Of a stretch of DNA of 19,715 nt, positions 14,366-19,715 are shown piece by piece (within the stretch, counting starts at the first letter, position 1; each line of letters starts with the position of its first letter). The position numbers and the translations under genes are program-made. The stretch comes from an uncultured Bacilli bacterium. Lineage in GTDB: Bacteria > Bacillota_I > Bacilli_A > RF39 > UBA660. The notes under the pieces were generated by a model. It had not been told where the DNA came from. It did no database searches and saw only the letters and a program-made list of their open reading frames with translations. Where the stretch lies: contig CALVVP010000089.1 in the NCBI GenBank assembly GCA_944363895.1, forward strand, positions 1 to 19,715, written 5' to 3'.

Positions 14366-15801
14366 AAAAATATTTAATCACAATCGGAATAATTTTTATA
14401 TTCATTGGTGCTACTATCGGTTTTGCTAGTAATATCAAAACAAAAGATGAAGCAAATAATTTATTTGCTTATGTTAAAGATAACAATTTAATTTTATGGA
14501 ATGAAAATAATGACAAAATCATTTTAAGTTCCTCTTTCGATACTTCTAATGGTCCTTTTTCCGACAGTTATTTTAGTTATTCTTATGATAAAAGTAAAAT
14601 AATTTATCTTAATAAAGTAACCGAAAAAGGTTTTGAATTAAAATATGCCGACATAAATAATTTAAACAATAACACTTTAATTGATACAGATATCTTATCT
14701 TATCAAATCGTGGAAAATGGTCTTATTTATTTAAAAGCAACAAGCTTATATTATTATGATTATCATACTAAACAAGAACTTTTAACTGATGTTAAAGATT
14801 ATGCTGTCTCAAAGACTAAACAAGAGCTTTATTACCTTTTAGAAAATGGTGAAGCTTATTGCCTTGAATTAACTAATTTAGAAAATAAAACTAAAATTTT
14901 ATCTGATATAACAGGGTTTGACACTTATGATGATCTTATTTTAGCTTATCAAAAAAAAGATAATTTATATTCTTTTTACATTGATAATCAATTAATTAGT
15001 GATAAAGCATTATCAGTTCTCGATGTACAAAATGGAGCTTTTTACTTTATTCAATATGAGGGGAACTTAACTAAAGTAGAAACCGAAGCCGATTTACAAG
15101 AATTAAATTCCAATGTGGCTACTTATCGTTATCAAAATGGCTCTGTTACTAAATTGGGTGATGGCATTTTAAGTATAGCTGATGGTTTTACTAATGTTGC
15201 ATCAGATGAATATTTAGTTTTTGGTAAATTTAACTGTCAAACCTTCGATATATCTTTATATAATCAAAAAGAAGATTATACATTTTCTTTAGGAAGCACC
15301 GATGAATATAATGTCTACGCTTATGATGATACAACTAAAACAATTTATTATCAAGGAAAAGATGGCTTATTTTACCAAGCTAATATTGATAATAAAAAAT
15401 TAAGCAATGAAAAAATGATTGCTGAAAATGTTGGATTGATTGCTAAAAGAAATGGGCATATTTATTATATTGAAAATACTACAGCTAATCTCCATTTACT
15501 ACAGGATCAAGATATCTTAATTGCCGAAAATATTAACGATTGGTTTATTATTGATAATATCTTATATTATACCAAAAATAACGAAGACAAAACGGTTTTA
15601 GCTTGTTATCAATGTAATATGCCAGAAATTAATAATATTGATAGTCTTAGTAATATCAACAATCAAATATTTTATTTTACTGACGTTTATACAAAAGACA
15701 ATCGTCTTTATGGCAATTTATATACCATTATAAATGATGTATCTATTTTAATCGATAATGATGTCACGATTAACTTTGGCGTAACAACATTAAATCAATA
15801 A
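14362..15801 (+). CDS. membrane-anchored or secreted propeller-like protein of unknown function
   Basis: 479 residues. An N-terminal hydrophobic helix (residues 4-22) after a KK start is either a signal anchor or signal peptide; there is no lipobox cysteine. The remainder is extracytoplasmic and built of repeated beta-strand units with aromatic pairs, for example FAYVKDNNLILW, KIIYLNKV, LIYLKATSLYYYD, ELYYLLENGEAYC, GHIYYIENTTANLH and NILYYTKNNE. This resembles DUF5050-like or quinoprotein-type beta-propellers, suggesting a binding or sensing platform rather than an enzyme. A CYQC pair at residues 415-418 near the C terminus could bind metal or form a disulfide; only suggestive. It overlaps copZ by 4 bases (ribosome binding site AGGTGA at 14353-14358) and lies 16 bases before an ABC ATPase gene. 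I do not recognise a specific family; function unknown. Confidence 0.75.
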   Translation: MKKYLITIGIIFIFIGATIGFASNIKTKDEANNLFAYVKDNNLILWNENNDKIILSSSFDTSNGPFSDSYFSYSYDKSKIIYLNKVTEKGFELKYADINNLNNNTLIDTDILSYQIVENGLIYLKATSLYYYDYHTKQELLTDVKDYAVSKTKQELYYLLENGEAYCLELTNLENKTKILSDITGFDTYDDLILAYQKKDNLYSFYIDNQLISDKALSVLDVQNGAFYFIQYEGNLTKVETEADLQELNSNVATYRYQNGSVTKLGDGILSIADGFTNVASDEYLVFGKFNCQTFDISLYNQKEDYTFSLGSTDEYNVYAYDDTTKTIYYQGKDGLFYQANIDNKKLSNEKMIAENVGLIAKRNGHIYYIENTTANLHLLQDQDILIAENINDWFIIDNILYYTKNNEDKTVLACYQCNMPEINNIDSLSNINNQIFYFTDVYTKDNRLYGNLYTIINDVSILIDNDVTINFGVTTLNQ

Positions 15802-15817
15802 GCAAAAGGAGAACAAA

Positions 15818-16576
15818 ATGCTAAAAGTAGAAAATATTAAAAAGAAATTTATAAAAATCAATAATAAAAAGAAAAAAGAAGAATTTTATGCCAATAACGG
15901 GATTAGTTTTAAAGCTAACGACGGTGAAATTATCGGCATATTAGGACCTAATGGTGCTGGCAAAACTACTTTACTTAGAATGATTGCCGGTATTTTAAAT
16001 CCAACTAGTGGTAGCATTGAATTTGACAAATTAACTTATCAAAATAATGAGATTGAAATAAAGAAAAATATCGCTTATTTATCAGGTAACACGAAGATTT
16101 ATAATACTTTATCACCTTATGAATTACTAAAAATGTGTGGTGAAATATATGGTGTCGATCATAATATAATTGATAAAAGAATAAAAGAAATCGCTAAAGC
16201 TTTAAATATGATTGATTTTTTACATAATCGAATTGAAAAATTATCGACTGGTCAAATTCAAAGAGTTAATATTGCGAGATGCTTAATTCATGATCCTAAA
16301 TATTATATTTTAGATGAAGCGACTAGTGGTTTAGATATTATTTCTAGTCAAGTTATTTTAGATTTTATCAAAAATGAAAGAAACAAAGGTAAAACTATCC
16401 TTTATTCAACGCATTATATGGAAGAAGCGGAAAATATTTGTGATTATGTTATAATGATTAACAAAGGTGTAGTAATTAAAGAGGGAACACCTAACAAAAT
16501 AAAAGAAGATACTAAAACAACTAATTTAAGAGATGCTTTTTTCACTTTAATTGGAGGTGTTTCAATTGAAGAATAA
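15818..16576 (+). CDS. ABC transporter ATP-binding protein, NatA type
   Basis: A 252-residue ATPase subunit for the ABC-2 permease that follows. Walker A GPNGAGKTT begins at residue 43, signature LSTGQ at 142-146, Walker B with DE at 166-167 in LDEATSGLD, and the H-loop in STHYMEEAE. The STHYMEEAENICDYVIMI string and overall length match NatA of Na+-exporting NatAB and related exporters. A Lys-rich insertion (KINNKKKKEE) follows the first strand. AAAAGGAG before ATG 15818 is a good ribosome binding site. Sodium export is the family's best-known role, but many NatAB-like pairs export other substrates, so the cargo is not assigned. Confidence 0.92.
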   Translation: MLKVENIKKKFIKINNKKKKEEFYANNGISFKANDGEIIGILGPNGAGKTTLLRMIAGILNPTSGSIEFDKLTYQNNEIEIKKNIAYLSGNTKIYNTLSPYELLKMCGEIYGVDHNIIDKRIKEIAKALNMIDFLHNRIEKLSTGQIQRVNIARCLIHDPKYYILDEATSGLDIISSQVILDFIKNERNKGKTILYSTHYMEEAENICDYVIMINKGVVIKEGTPNKIKEDTKTTNLRDAFFTLIGGVSIEE

Positions 16577-17714
16577 TTTGGGAAATATGCTAAAAAAAGA
16601 ATTAAGAGATATGTTTCGTGATAAAAAATCTTTGGTCATGATGCTTATTATTCCAATATTCATTCCTTTATTAGTAATCGGTATGTCGGCTTTGTTTGAA
16701 ATGCAAATGACTAAAGATCCTAATCAATATAATCTTATTGGTTTTAATTATCAGTTAAGTGAAGTTGAAAACAATATTATCCAGGAACTTAATATCGAGC
16801 CTATTTTAGGAACCGAAGAAGAATTAAAACAAAAATTTGCCAACAATGAGATAGATTTATATGTTACAAAAGATAATAATAATTATATAATTAATGGTGA
16901 TGATAGTGAAGCTACAGCTTATGCTAGTATGTTAGTAGAATCTTATTTTAATAGTTATAAAGAGTATTTACAAAATGAATATTTAACTGATAAAAATATT
17001 GCTAGCGAAGAAGTAATTAACATTATCACTTTAGAAGAAAACATCATTAAACAAGATAATTATTTTGCTAACTATATGACAAACTATGCTTTCCTTTTTA
17101 TTATTATGGCGATAACTGTATCAGCTACTTATCCTGCTACTGATACAACTGCTGGGGAAAAAGAAAGAGGTACTTTAGAAACATTGCTTACTTTCCCAAT
17201 TAGAAGTAAAGATATTATTGTTGGTAAATTTTTAAGTGTTTCTATTTCTTCGATTATTACCGGTTTAATTAGTCTAATTTTAACAATCATTTCCTTAATC
17301 TTAGCTAATAATATGTTTACTATTTATGAAGGGGCTAATTTAATGCTATCACTAAATAGTTTAATTTTTGCGATAATTGTTATCATCGCTTATTCCTTTT
17401 TGATTAGTGGTTTATGTATTGCTATTGCTAGTAATTCCCAAACCTTTAAAGAAGCCCAAAGTGCTTTAACACCACTTATCTTTATATCTTTTTTTCCTGG
17501 AATGATTGCTTTTATGATTAATGTTCAAACCACAAACATATTAGCTTTAATACCATTTGTTAATTTTACTCTGATTTTTACTGATATCACTAATGGCAAT
17601 ATTAATTATTTAAATATCTTTTTAATGTTATTATCGACTATTGTTGTTACAGCCATTATTTTATCGATAATTATTAAACAATATAAATCTGAAAAAGTAT
17701 TATTTAATAACTAA
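16566..17714 (+). CDS. ABC-2 transporter permease, NatB type
   Basis: About 382 residues, the membrane subunit partnered with the preceding ATPase. There is one helix near the N terminus (MMLIIPIFIPLLVIGM), a large extracytoplasmic domain of about 140 residues, then five helices. After the second helix the cytosolic coupling motif EKERGTLETLLTFPI is diagnostic of NatB/ABC-2 permeases. Start choice: a reading frame opening at TTG 16551 overlaps the ribosome binding site GGAGGTG (16553-16559), so TTG 16566, 6 bases downstream, is preferred. This gives a UUG start and an 11-base overlap with the ATPase gene. It is the last gene before a terminator. Confidence 0.9.
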   Translation: MKNNLGNMLKKELRDMFRDKKSLVMMLIIPIFIPLLVIGMSALFEMQMTKDPNQYNLIGFNYQLSEVENNIIQELNIEPILGTEEELKQKFANNEIDLYVTKDNNNYIINGDDSEATAYASMLVESYFNSYKEYLQNEYLTDKNIASEEVINIITLEENIIKQDNYFANYMTNYAFLFIIMAITVSATYPATDTTAGEKERGTLETLLTFPIRSKDIIVGKFLSVSISSIITGLISLILTIISLILANNMFTIYEGANLMLSLNSLIFAIIVIIAYSFLISGLCIAIASNSQTFKEAQSALTPLIFISFFPGMIAFMINVQTTNILALIPFVNFTLIFTDITNGNINYLNIFLMLLSTIVVTAIILSIIIKQYKSEKVLFNN

Positions 17715-17731
17715 ATAATGTGTCATAAGTT

Positions 17732-17759
17732 AAAAACAAGTCTTAGCACTTGCTTTTTT
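17732..17759 (+). terminator. rho-independent terminator closing the 11-kb unit
   Basis: CAAGT at 17737-17741 pairs with ACTTG at 17748-17752 around CTTAGC. After one A/C mismatch, AAAA at 17732-17735 pairs with TTTT at 17754-17757, and the T tract runs to 17759. Confidence 0.75.
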
Positions 17760-17779
17760 ATTTGTTCTAATGTTATAAT
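17750..17779 (+). promoter_or_regulatory. extended -10 promoter for apbE, overlapping the terminator
   Basis: TGTTATAAT at 17771-17779 is a full extended -10 element. TTGCTT at 17750-17755 (four of six consensus), 18 bases upstream, uses the right arm and T tract of the preceding terminator. Transcription should start around 17785-17787, right at the GGTGA ribosome binding site, so the apbE mRNA would have a very short leader. Confidence 0.65.
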
Positions 17780-17795
17780 TTTAATGGTGAATATG

Positions 17796-18725
17796 ATGAA
17801 AAAAATATTTATATTTGTTACCTTAATCCTAGTTTTAACAGGGTGCAATAATCAAGAATATTATAGTAAAAACTTATTTTATATGGATACAGTTATCAAT
17901 ATTAAAATTTATGATAGCAATCAAAATAAAGTCAATAAAGCCTTTGAAGAAATCGAAAAATTATATCAAAAATATGAAAACTTAACTAATTTTTATGATG
18001 AAAATAGTGAATTATCAAAACTAAATAATGATGTTGATACTAATATTTCGGATGAATTATGGCAGTTAATTAAAATCGGCGTTGATTGGTATGATAAAAG
18101 TAATGGTCTATTAAATATCAACATTGGCAATTTAACAAAACTTTGGCACGATTTTAGAGAAAATCCCCAAAATTTACCTGAAGTTGATGATATCGAAATC
18201 AGTAAATTAAATATTGAAAACGATCAAATTATTAATAGTGAAGTGTCAATCGATTTAGGATCAATTGCGAAAGGTTATGTAACAGAACTGGCTGGTCATT
18301 ATTTAGAAGAAAATGATTTAGAGTATTATATAATTAATGCTGGGGGAAATGTTAAAACGGGAAAAAGTCACAAAGGATATTATAATATCGGAATTGCTAG
18401 CCCAATTAATCAAAATGAAACTTTTGAAATCGTTAAGGGAGAAAATATTAGTGTTGTAACTAGTGGTGGATATGAGAGATTTTATGAATATGAAGGCACT
18501 TTGTATCATCATATAATCGACCCTAATACCAAATATCCAGCTAATAACATGAAAAGTGTAACAGTAATAGGAAAAGATAGCGGTGAATGTGATGCTTTAT
18601 CAACTATTCTTTTCTTGATGGATATCGATGAAGGTAAGGAATTTATTAAAGATTACGATGTCGATGTTATTTGGTTTACTAACGATAACGAAATAATAAA
18701 AAGCGACGGTTTTAGATATGAATAA
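17796..18725 (+). CDS. apbE: FAD:protein FMN transferase, lipoprotein
   Basis: Attaches FMN covalently to Thr/Ser of extracytoplasmic or membrane redox proteins, using FAD as donor and Mg2+. About 309 residues. A lipoprotein signal ends in LTGC, with C17 the lipidated cysteine, placing the enzyme on the outer face of the membrane. Family motifs: MDTVINIKIY near the start of the mature protein; SIDLGSIAKGYVTE; NAGGNVKTG; IASPI; VVTSGGYERFYEYEG followed by YHHIIDPNTKYPA; and the metal-binding aspartate in GECDALSTILFLM. An upstream ATG at 17718 precedes the terminator and promoter and is not the start; GGTGA at 17786-17790 best fits ATG 17796 (ATG 17793 is also possible). The flavinylated partner is not in the window. 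Confidence 0.95.
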   Translation: MKKIFIFVTLILVLTGCNNQEYYSKNLFYMDTVINIKIYDSNQNKVNKAFEEIEKLYQKYENLTNFYDENSELSKLNNDVDTNISDELWQLIKIGVDWYDKSNGLLNINIGNLTKLWHDFRENPQNLPEVDDIEISKLNIENDQIINSEVSIDLGSIAKGYVTELAGHYLEENDLEYYIINAGGNVKTGKSHKGYYNIGIASPINQNETFEIVKGENISVVTSGGYERFYEYEGTLYHHIIDPNTKYPANNMKSVTVIGKDSGECDALSTILFLMDIDEGKEFIKDYDVDVIWFTNDNEIIKSDGFRYE

Positions 18726-19071
18726 AAATGATATTAAATTAATTATAGCTATTTTAATAATTATAACTATATTTTTTATAATATATTATTTAAATTTTAA
18801 AAAAGCCAATTTAGCTTATGTTTATTATGAAAATAATTTAATCTTAACGATTGATTTAAGTATCGATGATGTATATGAAGTAAATGGTGGCAATGGAATT
18901 GTTAAAATTGAAGTATTAAATAATCAAATAAGAGTAATTGAAGAAAATAGTCCTCGTCACTTATGTTCTAAACAAGGCTTTATTTCTAATACTGGTCAAT
19001 CGATTATTTGTCTACCCAATAAAATAATTATCGAATTACCAAATAATGAAATAGATACTGAGGTGAGTTAG
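18718..19071 (+). CDS. NusG domain II-containing membrane-anchored protein
   Basis: 117 residues: an N-terminal membrane helix (about residues 7-28), then a small beta domain of the NusG_II family outside the membrane. The diagnostic end is CSKQGFISNTGQSIICLPNK, with two cysteines that may pair. It is not a transcription factor; this family is typically found beside ApbE and Gx-type transporters in Firmicutes, and its role there is not established. ATG 18718 overlaps the apbE stop by 8 bases and has no obvious ribosome binding site, so it likely depends on re-initiation after apbE. Confidence 0.85.
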   Translation: MNKNDIKLIIAILIIITIFFIIYYLNFKKANLAYVYYENNLILTIDLSIDDVYEVNGGNGIVKIEVLNNQIRVIEENSPRHLCSKQGFISNTGQSIICLPNKIIIELPNNEIDTEVS

Positions 19072-19072
19072 T

Positions 19073-19582
19073 TTGAAAAAATTTACTAGATTATCGATGC
19101 TGTTAGCTTTATCGGTCGCTTTAAATATAATCGAAACAAGTCTACCTTTTTTAAATGACTATATTCCTGGTTTAAGACTTGGTTTAGCTAATATCGTAAC
19201 TTTATTTATTCTTTATCAGTTCAGCTTTAAAGATGCCTTATATGTTGGTATTTTAAGAGTTTTTTTAGTAGGAATATTAAGAACAGGTATTTTTAGTACA
19301 ACTTTCCTTTTTAGTTTAACTGGTGTTTTATTAAGTATTATATTTATGTACTTAGCTAAAAGATTTTTAAATTTATCTATTATTGGCGTTAGTATTGTCG
19401 GTTCAATCGCCCATTCAACAGGGCAAGTACTAGCTTCCATTTTTATATTACAGATGTCTTCAATGATTTATTATTTACCATGGTTATTACTTTTTTCAAT
19501 TCCTACAGGTATTTTAGTTGGAATCTTGTGTAAACAATTAGTCAATTTTTACGAACAAAACTTGTCAATGGAAACAATTTAA
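19073..19582 (+). CDS. Gx transporter / heptaprenyl diphosphate synthase component I family membrane protein
   Basis: A 169-residue integral membrane protein with five or so helices, belonging to the family annotated either as heptaprenyl diphosphate synthase component I or as Gx transporter (an ECF-like substrate-binding fold). Seen: SMLLALSVALNIIETSLP, the glycine-rich PGLRLGLANIVTLF that is the family hallmark, GILRVFLVGILRTG, and the SIAHSTGQVLAS segment. The start is TTG 19073 with AGGTGA at 19061-19066. In other Firmicutes such proteins sit with ApbE, polyprenyl synthases and extracellular electron-transfer genes, so a role in flavin or quinone supply for the envelope is inferred. The usual prenyl synthase partner may lie beyond the right edge. 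Confidence 0.88.
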   Translation: MKKFTRLSMLLALSVALNIIETSLPFLNDYIPGLRLGLANIVTLFILYQFSFKDALYVGILRVFLVGILRTGIFSTTFLFSLTGVLLSIIFMYLAKRFLNLSIIGVSIVGSIAHSTGQVLASIFILQMSSMIYYLPWLLLFSIPTGILVGILCKQLVNFYEQNLSMETI

Positions 19583-19590
19583 GATATAAT
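19562..19590 (+). promoter_or_regulatory. promoter reading out of the window at the right edge
   Basis: TTGTCA at 19562-19567 (five of six consensus) and a perfect TATAAT at 19585-19590 are 17 bases apart. The -35 lies in the last codons of the Gx-type gene. The transcript would start near 19597 and carry a leader of at least 118 bases, because no gene begins before the window ends. Confidence 0.6.
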
Positions 19591-19629
19591 CTTGAGTTTG
19601 ACAGTTGTAGGTGAAAAAAGTGGATTATT

Positions 19630-19650
19630 TCCTTATTTTATAAGGATTTT
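19630..19650 (+). terminator. weak terminator or leader hairpin
   Basis: TCCTTAT at 19630-19636 pairs perfectly with ATAAGGA at 19640-19646 around TTT, followed by only four T residues. It may end transcripts of the apbE cluster, or be a leader structure of the transcript starting near 19597. Confidence 0.4.
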
Positions 19651-19669
19651 AAGCAAATAAAAAAAATGC

Positions 19670-19706
19670 GTAATTTTTTGAAATAGAAGAATTGTACAAA
19701 AATTAC
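19670..19706. repeat. 9-bp inverted repeat near the right edge
   Basis: GTAATTTTT at 19670-19678 and AAAAATTAC at 19698-19706 are perfect inverted copies separated by 19 bases. On the minus strand the hairpin is followed after GCA by a run of eight T residues, so it could terminate a convergent gene arriving from the right. Its AT-rich stem makes this uncertain. Confidence 0.3.
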
Positions 19707-19715
19707 AAAAAAAAA

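Noticed and set aside
17718..17795. N-terminal extension of ApbE beginning at ATG 17718
   Set aside because: The extension crosses the natB terminator and the apbE promoter and would bury the lipoprotein signal peptide; ATG 17796 gives a normal signal ending in LTGC.
19606..19625. MraZ-box-like AAAGTGG suggesting a division-cluster promoter
   Set aside because: Only one convincing copy is present, where MraZ sites come as several regularly spaced repeats, and no mraZ gene starts before the edge.
19598..19628. TTGACA at 19598-19603 as a second promoter at the right edge
   Set aside because: No good -10 box at 16-18 bases; the nearest candidates need 19-20 bases. The TTGTCA/TATAAT pair at 19562-19590 is far better.
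1..19715. Mycoplasma-type genetic code (UGA as Trp)
   Set aside because: Several well-recognised genes end at UGA at the expected family length, and Trp is encoded by UGG.
1..19715. Defence island, prophage or CRISPR
   Set aside because: No nucleases with defence domains, phage structural genes, integrases, or regularly spaced repeats were seen; the UDG-like protein alone is not enough to call a defence system.

Overview
The window is strongly AT-rich, and every convincing gene lies on the + strand with very short spacers or overlaps. UGA is used as a stop (genes ending at 3413, 10858, 11484 and 14365), so the standard bacterial code applies and a UGA-Trp mycoplasma is excluded. Strong SigA-type promoters, GGAGG/AGGTGA ribosome binding sites, short rho-independent terminators and the protein set (NatAB, PrdX, an ApbE/NusG-II/Gx-transporter cluster, a minimal two-gene Fe-S assembly system) suggest an uncultured anaerobic, low-GC Firmicutes/Bacilli-type bacterium, perhaps a gut RF39- or Erysipelotrichales-like lineage. 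That placement is inference. I see no tRNA, rRNA, CRISPR array, insertion sequence or prophage gene, and no gene-free stretch longer than about 135 bases.

Layout. (1) 67-1677: a two-gene unit with a GNAT acetyltransferase fused to a membrane domain resembling a catalytically dead site-2 protease, then a small soluble GNAT, closed by a terminator. (2) 1687-5608: a consensus promoter (TTGACA-17-TATAAT) with a perfect palindrome at its start site drives a SufC-like ATPase and a short SufB/D-like scaffold (SMS/SmsCB type), then gpmA, a TetR regulator and a CDF metal exporter. (3) 5615-6678: a single PlsC-like acyltransferase with its own promoter and terminator. (4) 6693-17759: an approximately 11-kb, nearly gapless unit: 7-TM hybrid histidine kinase, ABC ATPase and permease, uracil-DNA-glycosylase-like protein, prolyl-tRNA deacylase, copper ATPase CopA, chaperone CopZ, membrane-anchored propeller-like protein, and NatA/NatB-type ABC exporter. 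(5) 17750-19582: lipoprotein ApbE, a NusG domain II protein and a Gx-transporter/HepS-I-type membrane protein, an extracytosolic flavin/quinone-linked redox cluster. A good promoter inside the 3' end of the last gene points to another unit beyond the right edge.

How the genes fit together. The common themes are metal and redox handling (Fe-S assembly, CDF export, CopA/CopZ, ApbE flavinylation) and envelope sensing and export (hybrid kinase plus two ABC systems). The least explained parts are the GNAT/pseudo-protease fusion, the anchored propeller protein between CopZ and NatAB, the lone hybrid kinase coupled to an ABC pair, and the palindrome at the SMS promoter.
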